Shown here in pieces: positions 13,052-24,200 of a stretch of 32,901 bases of DNA. Location: the NCBI GenBank assembly GCA_016931085.1, contig JAFGFO010000421.1, forward strand, positions 1 to 32,901. The letters run 5' to 3'. This stretch comes from Thermoflexales bacterium. GTDB lineage: Bacteria; Chloroflexota; Anaerolineae; Fen-1058. Each line of letters starts with the position of its first letter. Positions within the stretch are counted from its first letter, which is position 1. A model generated the notes under the pieces. It ran no database searches. It was not told the origin of the DNA and saw only the letters and a list, made by a program, of their open reading frames with translations. The position numbers were made by a program, and so were the translations under genes.

Positions 13052-15586
13052 ATGAAGATCCATACGTCATTCAAAATAACTTTGCTGGTCGGCCTGGTTC
13101 TGGCCGCCACGCTATCTCTTAACGGCGCCCCATTTCTTAGTAGAGCCCTAGCTTCGCCCGATCAGGCACGAGCGGGAGCCATGCCGGCCGTGCTAAGAGC
13201 AGCCGCTCCGCCTGCCTCGAGCTTGGATGGGGCGCTCAACGGGCCAGGCCTGGCTGTTCCCCCGGCCGCACGCCTGGCGCAGACCTTCAATTGTACCTTG
13301 AACACCAGCAGCTACCCCAATCCAGACGGTATTGGCGGCAGCAATTTTGACACGGCTACACCCCTGGCTGCCAGCTACCCTAACCTGGTCCTGGCTCCCG
13401 GCACGGTCAACCAAAGCGTCCCGGCCGTGGACGAGTATTTTTACCTGGATGCTGCGATCGGAACGGTCTACAAGATCGAGGCCTTCCCCAACAGCACCAC
13501 TAACTATAACCTGGGGATCGTCATTTACTCGCCAGCGCGAACGCCGATTCTGAGCGACACCAATTCTCTTGACAACAACTCGGCCTCGCTCCAGTTTACG
13601 CCGCTGACCTCGGGGCGTTATTACGTCAAGGTTCACCAGCTCTCGCCTGGCTGCACGGGCGGATCGTATCGCTTGACGACCACGCTGCTTACCCCTACCA
13701 ATACCCCAACCGTCACTCTTACCCCGACCCCGCAGGGAGGCGTGTTCTTGACCGACACGCTGGAGGGGGCGAGTGGCAACAACTCGTTTGGAACCGCCGC
13801 CGGCGTGTCGGTTGGCGGCACGTACAACTACCTGACCTTTTACTGGAATTACGTGCCTTACCACCCGTATGGGGCGGATGTGGACTATTACAAGTTCAAC
13901 GGCACGGCCGGCCACCATTACCAGGTTGAAGTGCTGGTCGCCGCGGGCCTGAATTCTTACCTGGAGATCTACAATTCCGCTTACCAACTGGTGACCTCTA
14001 ACGACGACCGGGCCGCCAGCGACTATGGTTCACTAGCCAGTTGGAGCGTAGCCAGTAGTGGCATGTTCTATATCAAGGTGACCAACACGGATCTCTCCGA
14101 TCCGATCAACAAGACCTACACGCTCAAGATCACGGACATAAGCCCTACGTGGACACCCACCCCGTCGACACCTACCCCGTCCTCGGCTGGCTGCAGCGCG
14201 CAAGACGCGTTCGAGCCGAATAATAACTGGGACCAGGCAACGATCCTCCAGATTGGGTTGCAGTACAGTAACTTGAACTTTTGGCCAGATTATCCGGCGG
14301 CGAACCCGGCCGTGTACGATGTGGATTATTACCGCGTGTGGTGCAAGACCGAGTGGGGGCGCTACCGGGTAGAAACCAGCGGTTGGGATACCCTGGTCAT
14401 CGTCTACGCGCCCGACGGTGCAGAGGTGGGTCGGAACGACGACAAAGCCTACAACGACAGTGGCTCACGCGTGGTATGGATGGCCGGCAGCGATGGGTGG
14501 TATACCATCCTGGTCGATCGCTCGACTGGCTCGCGCCTTCAACCGAGCTGCGGCACCTATTCGCTGGTGATTGACCCCCTGGATGTCACGCCAACGCCTC
14601 AGCCTACCTCGTCGGCGCCCACGCCGGTCACCGGTTACGACAAGTACGAACCCAATCACAATTTCAATAACGCTACAACGATTGGCTTGGGGGTGGAGTA
14701 CGCGCTGAACTTTGTGCCCTACGCCCCTTGGAATGGCCACATGGAAGACAACGATTTCTTCAAGCTGCGTGTCAAGACCGGCTTGCTGGTGACGTGCGAA
14801 ACCTATGACCTGTCGACCGGCACGGATACCAACATGATCTTTTACTCCGAGACCCAGGCCGACGCCTGCGGCAGCCGCCCGGCCAACGAGTGCCAGGGCC
14901 TGGCCGGCAACGACGACGTGAACACGCCCGCCGGCCAGTTCCAGAGCCGCTTGTCGTACTTTGCCACTTACGAGGGCTGGCTGTACATCCTGGTCGGGCA
15001 GGGGCATGCGATCCCATTAACCGAGGCGTCAGGGTATAGCTACAAGCTGCGCTGCTCGGTCGGCGCCCAGAGCACAGCCACGCCAAAGCCCACATCCGTT
15101 TCACAAGTGCCTACCCTGGTCTCTTATCCGACGTCGCCGCCAACCTATACCCCCTATCCGACCTTCACGCCCTTGCCTGGAGCGCCGCCCATAGACACAC
15201 CGCAACCAACTCCTCCTCTACCTGCCACGGCTACCCCTCTGCCGCCTATCGCGGTTCGTCCGCTGGCCACGCCTGTGCCGCCTGGCCTACAACGCCAGGC
15301 AGTGAGTATCGAGTTGACCATCTTTTACGATCGTAACGAGAATGGGCAAGTGGAGGCAGGCGAGGGAGTTGTTGGGTTGCAGACTCACGTGTACGACTTG
15401 GCCGATGGCGCGCTGCTGGCCCAGGGCTTTACCGACGAAAGCGGCAAAGCCGTGTTGTCGGCGGCTGCCCTGGGATCGGTGCGGGTTGTCGTGCCTTATC
15501 TGGGTTTTCAGGCCGTCATTTCGGCCAGCGGCGGAGCGCTCCAGGTGCGAATAAGCCCACGCCAACTGCCTATCGTGATACCGTGA
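13052..15586 (+). CDS. Exported protein with four PPC-type domains and a C-terminal Ig-like domain
   Basis: An 844-residue secreted protein. I start it at ATG 13052 (AAGGAG eight bases upstream); the frame is open from 12950, but that part is leader and repeat. After a signal peptide (ITLLVGLVLAATLSLNG) come four beta-sandwich repeats of the bacterial pre-peptidase C-terminal (PPC) type, about 70-220, 235-370, 385-515 and 530-690. They are marked by DxYxFN or D-x-D-Y-Y cores and D-x-YEPN or DAFEPN starts, and are joined by TPTP linkers. A long Pro/Thr linker follows, then a SdrD-B/transthyretin-like domain (about 750-844) with DRNENGQVEAGEG, a possible Ca-binding loop. No catalytic protease is attached, so it probably serves in surface binding. 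GTGA overlap couples it to the next gene. Confidence 0.85.
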   Translation: MKIHTSFKITLLVGLVLAATLSLNGAPFLSRALASPDQARAGAMPAVLRAAAPPASSLDGALNGPGLAVPPAARLAQTFNCTLNTSSYPNPDGIGGSNFDTATPLAASYPNLVLAPGTVNQSVPAVDEYFYLDAAIGTVYKIEAFPNSTTNYNLGIVIYSPARTPILSDTNSLDNNSASLQFTPLTSGRYYVKVHQLSPGCTGGSYRLTTTLLTPTNTPTVTLTPTPQGGVFLTDTLEGASGNNSFGTAAGVSVGGTYNYLTFYWNYVPYHPYGADVDYYKFNGTAGHHYQVEVLVAAGLNSYLEIYNSAYQLVTSNDDRAASDYGSLASWSVASSGMFYIKVTNTDLSDPINKTYTLKITDISPTWTPTPSTPTPSSAGCSAQDAFEPNNNWDQATILQIGLQYSNLNFWPDYPAANPAVYDVDYYRVWCKTEWGRYRVETSGWDTLVIVYAPDGAEVGRNDDKAYNDSGSRVVWMAGSDGWYTILVDRSTGSRLQPSCGTYSLVIDPLDVTPTPQPTSSAPTPVTGYDKYEPNHNFNNATTIGLGVEYALNFVPYAPWNGHMEDNDFFKLRVKTGLLVTCETYDLSTGTDTNMIFYSETQADACGSRPANECQGLAGNDDVNTPAGQFQSRLSYFATYEGWLYILVGQGHAIPLTEASGYSYKLRCSVGAQSTATPKPTSVSQVPTLVSYPTSPPTYTPYPTFTPLPGAPPIDTPQPTPPLPATATPLPPIAVRPLATPVPPGLQRQAVSIELTIFYDRNENGQVEAGEGVVGLQTHVYDLADGALLAQGFTDESGKAVLSAAALGSVRVVVPYLGFQAVISASGGALQVRISPRQLPIVIP
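13130..13143. repeat. Degenerate copy of the in-frame palindromic repeat
   Basis: CCATTTCTTAGTAG, two mismatches from CCATTTCTTAATGG, in the signal-peptide region and in the usual phase (reads PFLSR). Confidence 0.55.
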
Positions 15587-16890
15587 ATACACATCGCATC
15601 TCGCACATCGCATCTCGCACATCGCAATGGGCTGTGACGCTTGTCGCCGTGGGCCTCGTGTTGGCCGGCTGTATCCAGCGGCCTGTCAGCACCTTGACCC
15701 CGGCGCCACTGACCACACCAGGTGCGACGATTGAGCCGCCGGTGATAACGGGCGGGGATACCCAGTTGCCTTTGGCTGCCCCTACCAGCCTGATCATTCA
15801 ACAGCGCACCTTTGCGGTGACCGCGGTAGAAATTCAACAAGGCCAGTGGAAGCATAGAAGCGGGCAGCCCGATTCAGCCCAATGGGTCTATGGCACACTG
15901 ATCAATTACGTCCTTGGTCTGGAGGCCAGCCCTGAAAACACGGCCTTGTTTCAAACGCTCAGCGAGGCCGACACGCTTCAATTGGTTCTCGCCAACCAGA
16001 GGATCTTGACCTTTCAGTTTTCGGGCCGTCTGTGGGTGGAGCAGAACGCAGCCTCCGAGTTGTTCCAGCAATTCCGGCCTGGCTTGACGCTGGCTTTGCT
16101 GGGTGACGAGGGGGCCAAGCGCCTGGTGATCACGGCCAGCTATGTTTCTGGTGCAGAGCCGACGCCCTCAACCGGCGTTGTGGCCACGATAGGGACAGCT
16201 GTGCAGGTGGGCGAAGCGCGAGTCTCTGTCCTGAGTGGGGAGTTGATCAAGCAGTCGCCCGCTTTGCCGGTGGGCTTTGCGTATTACCTGGTGGATTTTC
16301 GTGTCGAGTGCCTGGGGCCAAACACGCTGGATGCGAGCATGTTTCAGATGGACCTGATCGACGGGGAGAATAGACCCTATGCACTCTCTATTCAGGCCAG
16401 CCAGCTTGGTCAACACGGGCCGGCCGGTGGCCAACTGTCGCCCGGCCAGGTGTTGACCGCGACAGCCGGTTATCTGGTGCCCCAAGCGATTAGCGGCCCA
16501 GCGGTCGTGTGGAGCTTTAGCTCGCGCCCTGGCCTGCAGGCTCCAGCTCGTTTCCAATTGGCCCTGGTCGAACCTATCCCCACGCCCAACCCGCGCTCGC
16601 TGGCGCGTATCCAGATCGATAGCGTGGGATACAGCCACGACACTACCGAGATCTTGATCGCCGGCGGCATCGGCAATCCATCTGATCAGGTGGTCCTGGT
16701 AGCTGCCGAGGATGTGGTGCTGGAGAGCGGCGGGGCGCGCATGTCACTGAACGCGGCTGATCCTGTCCTGCCGTGGAACATCGCGCCCGGCGAAAGTCGC
16801 GCTTTCACGTTGCGCTACCCACGTATGGCGCCCGGCATAGCTACCCTTCATATTTTGCAGTGGTCGTTCGAGTTGAGTGGACTGCAATAG
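15583..16890 (+). CDS. Lipoprotein with DUF4352-like domain
   Basis: A 435-residue lipoprotein starting at GTG 15583, which overlaps the previous stop as GTGA. After a repeat-encoded head (HRISHIASRTSQ) comes the hydrophobic core AVTLVAVGLVLAGC with lipobox LAGC. Two or three beta-rich regions follow. The middle one (VGTAVQVGEARVSVLSGE... FAYYLVDFRVECLG) resembles the DUF4352/telobox type of extracellular immunoglobulin-like domain. A short TPxP linker separates them. No enzymatic motif is visible. It sits between two other surface proteins in one operon and is likely a component of the same surface assembly. Confidence 0.8.
   Translation: MNTHRISHIASRTSQWAVTLVAVGLVLAGCIQRPVSTLTPAPLTTPGATIEPPVITGGDTQLPLAAPTSLIIQQRTFAVTAVEIQQGQWKHRSGQPDSAQWVYGTLINYVLGLEASPENTALFQTLSEADTLQLVLANQRILTFQFSGRLWVEQNAASELFQQFRPGLTLALLGDEGAKRLVITASYVSGAEPTPSTGVVATIGTAVQVGEARVSVLSGELIKQSPALPVGFAYYLVDFRVECLGPNTLDASMFQMDLIDGENRPYALSIQASQLGQHGPAGGQLSPGQVLTATAGYLVPQAISGPAVVWSFSSRPGLQAPARFQLALVEPIPTPNPRSLARIQIDSVGYSHDTTEILIAGGIGNPSDQVVLVAAEDVVLESGGARMSLNAADPVLPWNIAPGESRAFTLRYPRMAPGIATLHILQWSFELSGLQ
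15589..15628. repeat. 7-bp-period tandem repeat (TCGCATC/TCGCACA), coding
   Basis: Heptads TCGCATC, TCGCACA, TCGCATC, TCGCACA, TCGCAAT. It encodes the n-region of the lipoprotein signal peptide (HRISHIASRTSQ), so a repeat has become part of the gene. Confidence 0.75.
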
Positions 16891-17775
16891 ATGGTCGTTC
16901 AATGGCTCTTACGCCTCACCCCCTGGCTGCTGAGCCTGCTTACACTGGGATTCTTTCTGACACTCTGGGCAGCATGGCGGGCTTTTAAGGCCTCGCGTAG
17001 CGGTATGTACTATGCCATACGGGAGCAGGCCCGTGTTCGAGGCTTCCGACTGGGCGCTTTGGCTGCCTCGATCTTGTTGACTGGCATCGCCGTTGGCTTG
17101 TGCAGTCTGGCGATGAGCCGGCGAGCGAGTGTGCTGCCTGTCGCTTCGTCGCCATCGGTAACCCCTTCGACTGTCCCGATCATCTCTGGTGCTACGCTCC
17201 TTCCGGATGGCACACCATCGCCAACACCCACAACCAAACTTTTGCCTACCCAGTCTCCCACCCCGTCCCCGCCCAGCGCTACTCCAACTCCCACGCGTAT
17301 TCCCCGCTCCGAGCTGCCGCCCACGATCCTCACCCCACTGCCGTCGGCCGCCACGGCCGATCCCAACACCCGGGTCGGGCCAATCACTTTTGCGCTGCCT
17401 TCCGCTGACAAAACTTGCTCGCCTACCCAAGCCGGCCCCGCCACAGCGCAGTTCGAAGTGGGAACGTCCAGGATCTGCGCTTATTTCCCCGTGCGTAATA
17501 TGAAACGCGGTACACCCTGGACGGCCGCCTGGTATAAGGATGGCCAATACGTCGACGGCTCCACCCTGTTGTGGGACGCCCCTTCTGACGTTACAGGCAC
17601 GGCCTTTTATGCCACGCCCGGCCGCCAGCCGGGACCTTGGGAACTCAGACTGTACGTCGAGGATCGTTTGTTCAGTACGGGCGTGTTCACCGTCGGGCTG
17701 CCGGCGCAATGGACGACGCCTACGCCAAGCCCCACGCCGTCACCGTCACGCACGCCAAGTCCCACGCCGGATTGA
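16891..17775 (+). CDS. Two-TM protein with Thr/Pro linker and extracellular domain
   Basis: A 294-residue membrane protein whose ATG directly follows the lipoprotein stop with no gap. It has two N-terminal transmembrane helices (LLRLTPWLLSLLTLGFFLTLW and LGALAASILLTGIAVGLCSL) with a short basic cytoplasmic loop between them, a long Thr/Pro/Ser-rich stretch (about 90-165), a beta-rich domain (about 168-275; FALPSADKTCSPTQ ... WTAAWYKDGQYV ... GPWELRLYVEDRLF), and a PTPSPT tail to the C-terminus. The outside domain looks immunoglobulin-like. The function is unknown. It is the last gene of the surface operon. Confidence 0.8.
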   Translation: MVVQWLLRLTPWLLSLLTLGFFLTLWAAWRAFKASRSGMYYAIREQARVRGFRLGALAASILLTGIAVGLCSLAMSRRASVLPVASSPSVTPSTVPIISGATLLPDGTPSPTPTTKLLPTQSPTPSPPSATPTPTRIPRSELPPTILTPLPSAATADPNTRVGPITFALPSADKTCSPTQAGPATAQFEVGTSRICAYFPVRNMKRGTPWTAAWYKDGQYVDGSTLLWDAPSDVTGTAFYATPGRQPGPWELRLYVEDRLFSTGVFTVGLPAQWTTPTPSPTPSPSRTPSPTPD

Positions 17776-17841
17776 GTAATATCCCCCAGCCTGTGTAAAA
17801 ATCCCCACATACAGTTCCAGGTTTCAAGTTAATCGCCCCGT

Positions 17842-17880
17842 CCTTACTCCCTACTTCCTACTCCTTACTCCATACTGCCT
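17842..17880. repeat. 7-bp-period tandem repeat (CCTTACT type)
   Basis: Heptads CCTTACT, CCCTACT, TCCTACT, CCTTACT, CCATACT, directly upstream of the promoter-like motif. Confidence 0.75.
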
Positions 17881-17884
17881 CTCC

Positions 17885-17900
17885 TGGCACGAAACTTGCA
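17885..17900 (+). promoter_or_regulatory. Sigma54-type -24/-12 motif
   Basis: TGGCACGAAACTTGCA matches the RpoN consensus TGGCAC-N5-TTGCA exactly, with the GG and GC elements ten bases apart as required. The predicted start, about 12 nt after the GC, is near 17911, just before the Shine-Dalgarno at 17912. Whether this organism has RpoN is unknown, and RpoN is not universal in this phylum. Confidence 0.5.
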
Positions 17901-17924
17901 CATGTAATGGTAGGAGGTGTTGGC

Positions 17925-18254
17925 ATGTTCGTTACTGCTTCTGACTTGCAACTTGCTATAGCTGGCTTGGTGTTTCTATTAGGCTTTGTAGCTTTTGCCG
18001 CTGGCCTGCACACCATGTTGGCGGCTGAGTATCGCGCCACCATGCGCACCCTGTCGGCTCAATCGGGCAAGCTCGGCGCGAAGGGCTTGGGCGACCCGGC
18101 TGTGGTGCCCTTGATGGACGCCACATCTCGGCTCATCGAGGCGGTTAGCCAGTTAGTGCGCACGGCCTCTGGGGTGGGGGCGTTCCTGTGCCTGATCGGT
18201 GTGGGACTGTGCCTGGCAGCTTTCTGGCTGTTGACGTTGATCGAGGCTGTTTAA
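17925..18254 (+). CDS. Small two-TM protein, first gene of the NTPase/peptidase locus
   Basis: A 109-residue protein with two transmembrane helices (LQLAIAGLVFLLGFVAFAAGL and GVGAFLCLIGVGLCLAAFWLL) separated by about 55 mostly soluble residues with amphipathic helices. I choose ATG 17925 over 17907 because AGGAGGTG (17912-17919) is ideally placed for it. The topology puts both ends on the same side. The giant NTPase/TPR gene begins 21 bp downstream, so it may be the membrane anchor or target of that protein. No family is recognised. Confidence 0.75.
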   Translation: MFVTASDLQLAIAGLVFLLGFVAFAAGLHTMLAAEYRATMRTLSAQSGKLGAKGLGDPAVVPLMDATSRLIEAVSQLVRTASGVGAFLCLIGVGLCLAAFWLLTLIEAV

Positions 18255-18275
18255 GAAACCCTGGTCCTGGAAATC

Positions 18276-21200
18276 ATGACCACGAGACTGAACGACTATC
18301 TGGGCCAATTGGCTGCTTATCCTGCGCCTGAGACGCTGCTCTTGCCGCGTCTTCCCATGGCTGAGCCTGACCAGGCGCAGCGCTTGCTGATTAGCGGCTC
18401 GCGCGGCTGTGGTAAGACCACGCTGATGCTGTCGCACGCCAGGCTGTTGGCTTATCAGGCTTTGTCTTGCTTGCCCTTATCAGGCGGCACGTGTCATTCC
18501 CCGATCGAGGTCTTGAGCTCGTTGGCCGAGATACCGCTTTACCTGGACATGCGTGCCTGGTCGGGGTCGCTGCTCGATCTGGCCGCGGCAGCACTTGCGT
18601 CTCCCTCCGGCGAGCGGACAAATGGGCATGAGCTAGCCGAGACGGTTCTGGCCGCCCCGGCCATGCTCTTGCTCGACCATGTGGAGAGCTTGCCGGCCGG
18701 CTGTCTCGAAGGGCTGGGCGAGGAACTGGCGCGCTGGCCCGAGCGTACAGGGATATGGGCTGCCTGGCGAGCGGTACCGGGTGGGAGTTTGCCAGCTTGG
18801 CTGGCGGATTGGCCACAGCTCAGCCTGGGTGATTGGGATGACACGCAAGTATTGCATGCTTTGAGTGCTAGCCTTGAAGCGCCAGTGGCAGCCGAGGCGG
18901 CCCGCCATCTGGTCCAAGACCGGCAGGTGTGGCGTGCTGCCCACCGCCCCTGGTATTTCAAGTTGATCGTCGAAGCGGTGCAGGCGCCATTTCTTAATGG
19001 CGCAGCCTTGCCGAATGGCGAATCATTTCCTAATGGCGCCTGGCCGGCCCGAGCTGAATTGGCTATGGAGGTGCTGGGGCGGCTGTTGGATCTGGAGAAC
19101 CACGAAGCGCTCCAGGAGTGGCTGGATCGGCCTGGCTTTGGCGTGTGCCGGCTGGGGTGGAAGATGTTGGAACAGGATGTAGACGTGTTGTCTGTCGAAG
19201 AGGCAGACCGCGTGATGCAGGAATCCGGCGGCGTGACGCTCAATGCGCTCATCTTGGCGGGCGTGTTGAACTGCACCAACGGCGCGCCATTTCTTAATGG
19301 CGCCGTGACCTTTGATCAGCCGTTGGTCTCTCGCTTGTGCGCCGCCTGGTACGCCCGCGCTCGACCAGATCGTTTCGGGGGGGGCGAGCAGGCCGCGATC
19401 GGCTGCGCTGGTCGGGCGCGGGCGCTGCATCACGCACTTGACGTCAGCGATGATCGCGTGGCCTTGCTGGATGCCGCTCTGGATATCGCTGCGCCTAACG
19501 AGATGTTCCGGGCGGCGGCTGGCTGGCTGGTGGCCGTGCCGCCGGAGCAAGCACGTGAAACGCTGAGCGCGCTGGCTCGTCGAGCTACGCCCGATGTCAT
19601 GATCTTGTTGGCTCACACGCTCAGGGTTTTGGCAGAGGATCATGCACCATTAGGAAATGGGTCCACTTCCCCCCGGTCCGACGCTCGGGATGGCTTGGCT
19701 GTCTATGCTGCAGAACTAGCGCGCACGGGGCTGCGCGCGACCAGGCGGACGAATGGCGCCATACCTGGGCCGGCTGCGCCGCAGACGTGGCCGGCCCTGC
19801 ATCGCGCGTCTTCTAATACGCTGCGGGCAGTCGTCGAAGAAGCGGCCGGCCGGCCGGAAGCAGCGCTTCATTCAGCCCGCTCAGCCTTGCTCGCCAGCAC
19901 TGCCGCGGCGGCTTGGAGCGCTCACGAGCTGGGCCAAGCCCTGCTGCAGAAAAAAGACCTTGCCGCTGCCTTGCAAGTTTTTGAACTGGCTGTCCAATTG
20001 CAGCCCGAGGAGCCGGCGCATCGCCGGTGTGCCGGCCTGGCCTTGCTCGAGCAGCGTGACACAGCCCGGGCGGTGGAGCATTTGCGGCAGGCTTACAAGC
20101 TGGCTCCGCAAGACGCCACTACTTGCCTGGCCTTGGCTGAGGCTTGCGCACGGACCGAGGCGGGAGACGAGGCGCGCCGCTGCGCTGAGCAAGCAGCAGC
20201 CCTGCTCTCGCTTTCGGCGCGTTCTATGTATCGCACGCTCGAGGCCCAGGCCTACTACCGCCTGGCTCAGGTCTGGCTTGCGCTCCAGCCCCTCCAGGCT
20301 GAGATCGAAGCTAAAAGGCTGGAGCTCGATGAGTCTAAATCCGTTTCTCCCTTGAACGGTGTTTTAGGACAGGCTGGCAAACAGCTTGGAGAAATCCGAG
20401 CTCCCATTCTCCCCGCTCATCACGCTATTGAAGCTTTACAATGCGGCGTCCAAAGGGCGCCTGCCCAGGTCGCCTGGCAAGTCGAGTTGGCTCGCCTTCA
20501 CCTACAACTGGGGCAAGTGCCTCAGGCCATCGATGCTTGCCGCCGGGCGCTCGTCTTTTGTCCGGATGATACGCAGGCCCATCGCTGGCTGGGTCAGGCG
20601 CTTCTCTCTGCTGCTGCTCTTGTCCCCAACTCACTTGAAGCGGATCGCCACCTGGCTGTAGCCTTGCGCGAGCAGCCCGACGATGTGGAGCTGCTTTTGC
20701 TGCAGGCCGAGTCGCTGGCGCAAAGAGGACAGGTAGAGGCCGCCCTTTCATCGTTTGAACGTGTGCTCACCTTGCGCCCGGGTGATTTGCACGCGGCGGC
20801 TAACCTGGCCCGATTGTATGCTGAGCATGGCCAGCCGGCTGATGCCCAAGTTGTGCTGGATTGGACGCTTGCGCGCTGCCCTGCGCATCCCCCTTCTTTG
20901 GCCGTCAGGGGGCTGCTCAGCGAACAGCAGGGCGAGTTGGCCCAGGCTGTTGACTATTATGCGCAGGCGCTGGAACTTGCGGACGACAGCTCGCTTCCGC
21001 CGGTTTTTACTCAAGAACTGCACGAGCGGCGCGCCCGGCTGTACCGGCAGATGGGCCAGTTGAACGAAGCGCGGGCCGAAATTGAGGAGCGCTGGGTGCC
21101 GGCCTGTGGCGAGAGCCAGGAGGCTTGGCACGAGTTGGCGCGTGTTCACCTGGCGCGAGGGCGGCCGCAAGCCGCGCTCGAATGTCTGAAGCGCCTTGTA

Positions 21201-24200
21201 GCCCTTGACTCCAATCCGCGCACCTCGACTCGCTCGACTCACCCCTTACACGGGTTCGAGGCGTGGCCGAATCCCGAAACGTTATGCTTGTGGGGACAGG
21301 TTTACCTGGATAAAGCTGAGCCGCGTACGGCACTCCGTATCTTTGCCCAAGCCATTCGCCTGGCTCGTGTCCCCTCTGATCTGGATGGCCCAAGTCTCCT
21401 GGCCTGGCAGGCTGAAGCGTTCGAGGGTCTGGGACACGCGCTTGACCAACTAGGCGAGCGCTCGCAAGCTGTGCCAGCTTACAAGCAGGCCATTTCGCTT
21501 GCGCCCGACCACCCGGCGGCCTACTATGCCCTCGGCCGCCTGTACCGCCAGATGGGATGTATGGAAGAGAGCGTGGCGGTTTTGACCGACGCGGCCCGCG
21601 TGTTGCCTGGCGATGTGACATGTTGCGTGGAATTGGGCCAGTCTTTTGCCCACCTGGGTTGGTGGCGCGAGGCCGAGGAACAGTTCGCCCGGGCTGTCTC
21701 GCTCGCGCCGGGCACGGCGACCTACCTGCGTTGGCAGGGGCGGGCGCTGCGCCAACTCAAGCACTTTGAGGCAGCCAAGACGGCACTCGAACACGCGTGC
21801 GAGCTGGGTGGGGATGTGGCCGCTACTTGGGTTGAATTGGCTTGGCTGCACCGCGATGCAGGCGACATGCCGGCCGCGCTGGCGGCTTTGGAGCAGGCCG
21901 CTCAATACGCTGCCGATACGACCACGCTCGTTGAGATTTGCCGCACGCTGCGCGAGTTTGGCAAAGCTGAGCAAGCCGAGGATCTGCTCGTGGCAGCCGA
22001 GCGGGATGGCCTGCAGGGCGAGCTTATCCCACCCAGACAGGTGGCTATGCTGCAAGCCGAGCTGGGACAGGCGCGCCTGGCGCGCGGCCGGCTGGATGCG
22101 GCTCTGAGCGCGTTCGAGCAAGCGGTCGAACGCGATCCTCAACGCGGTGAATACCAGGCCGCCTTGGCACACGCGCTGGCTGGCACTGGCCAGTTGGACA
22201 AAGCGGTCCAGCACTGGTTCCAGGCGCGCGCCCTGGGCTATGAAACGATCGAGCTGCTCCAGACACAGGGACAGGCACTAGAGAGCCTGGCGCGTTACGC
22301 CGAGGCGCTGGATACGTATGAACGTTGGATCGAGCTGCGGCCTCGAGATGCCCAGGCTTATCTGGCGGCTGCCCAGGCCGCGCGCAGACTGGGCCGGGTC
22401 GAGCGCGCTGTCGAACTAGCCGGCTGGGCAACGTCGCTCGAACCTGGCTTGACGGCAGCCTACGTGCTTGTCGGCGAAGTGTGCATGGAAAACGGTCGAT
22501 CAGACCAGGCCCTGACGGCGCTCAAGCGCGCTTCCAGTCTGTCGCCTGGCGACCGGCCAGTGTGGCTGGGACTGGCCAAGGCCGCGCTCGATAGTGGCCA
22601 GGCCGAGACAGCTTTGCAAGCCGCCCAGGCCTTGCTGTTGCGTGACCAGACGGACGCCGATGCTTTCCTGGTGTTGGGAACGGCGCACCTGACACTCGGT
22701 CAGTGGCAGCCGGCGGCCCAGGCCTTTGGAAACGCACTCGCGCGGCGGCCAGAAGACCCTGACGCAGCCTGGGGATTGGGCCGTGCAGTCGCCGCGCTGG
22801 GCATCCGAGCTGAAATTGCCCGGCGCGAAGGCTGCCCGCCAGCAGGCTCTGGCCTGTCAGGTGAGGAGCTAAATGCGGCTGTCACTGCCCTCCGGTCGTC
22901 GGCCTTGAGGAGCCAGGTCAGCTCTTGCGCCGCCCGTGGCGTGTTGGAAGCGCTGTTGATGAGCTTGCGAGGTGAAAAGAACCAAGCCGCCCAGTGCTTG
23001 AAAGCCAGCCTGCCTGGACCTGGCTTGGAGGCTGAGGCTTTGACTTGGATGAGTCTGGTCTGGCGCTGGGCTGGATTGCCGCAAATGGGATTGGGTGTAG
23101 CGCGGTCTGCCGCGCGGCTGGCGCCCCGCGATCCGTTGTTGTTGTATGAACTCGGCGCTGTTTTAGAAGAACTCGCCTTGGCCCCGGCGAGCTCGTCTCC
23201 GGCTGGCCTGGGCCGGGCTCGTTCGGCTTATCGGCGCGCGGCCGAGCTAGAACCTGACAATGGTTTGTATTGGCATGCCCTGGCGCGCGTTTGTGTGCGC
23301 CTGGACCAGATCGGACTCGCGCGCCAGGCATTCGAGTCCGCCTTGACGGCTTGTCCCCAGTCGCCAACCTGGCTGGCCGAATTGGGCCTGGCGTGCGCCG
23401 AGCAAGACGACCTGGAACCGGCCGCTCTCGCTTTCGAGCAAGCCTGCCATCTCGTCGCAGAGGGGGCAGAGCGTAAATGCTATAGCGAGGCCGTGCAGGC
23501 TGGCTGGCATCGCCAATTGGGGCTGATTTACGCTCGCTTGGGACGGCACGCGGCCGCCGTGTCGGAGCTGGAAAGCGCCATCCGCCAGGCACCTGGCCAG
23601 GCCGAGTGGTGGGTCGAATTGGGGATGCTGCACGACGACGCCGGCGCGGGCGCGCGGGCGCTGTTGTGCTATAAACAGGCCATCACGCACGCGCCTGACG
23701 ACGTGAACCTGATCCTGAGCACGGCCCAGTTGGCCGGAGAGTTGAACCGCTGGAACGATGCGCTCGACATCGTCACCGCCGCGCTGGCACGCCAACCGCG
23801 CTGCGCGTCGCTTCACGCCCGCCTGGCTATCTTGCACGAACAGGCGGGACGCCTCGAGCAGGCTATGGAAGCGTGCCGGCAAGCCACGCGCCTGGCGCCA
23901 GATGTGCCTGTTCATTACCTCGAAGCCGGACGCCTGGCCTTGCAGCTCGACCGGCCAGAAGAGGCCGCCCATTATCTCGAAAGGGCGCTCAGCGTGGGTG
24001 GGAGAGGCGGCGCCCAGATGGCCTACCCGGACGCTGCATCGCCGGCGTCTCAAGCTAGAGCGCACTGCAAGGCCACCAGCCGGCAAGCAGATCGTGCCTG
24101 CCGCGAGGCGTATGGCTTGCTGGGCGACGCTTACCTGGCGTTGGGACGCCAGGATGAAGCCCTGCAGGTGTACCAGCACGCAAGTACCTTGGAACCAGGC

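Larger units (their letters stand above)
17776..17924. other. Intergenic region between the surface operon and the NTPase/peptidase locus
   Basis: Contains no gene. Holds a heptad repeat (17842-17880), a sigma54-type promoter motif and a strong ribosome binding site. Confidence 0.6.

Noticed and set aside
16909..17709. 266-codon minus-strand frame over the Thr/Pro-linker protein.
   Set aside because: Arg/Gly-rich shadow of the Thr/Pro codons on the plus strand; no ribosome binding site or recognisable domain.
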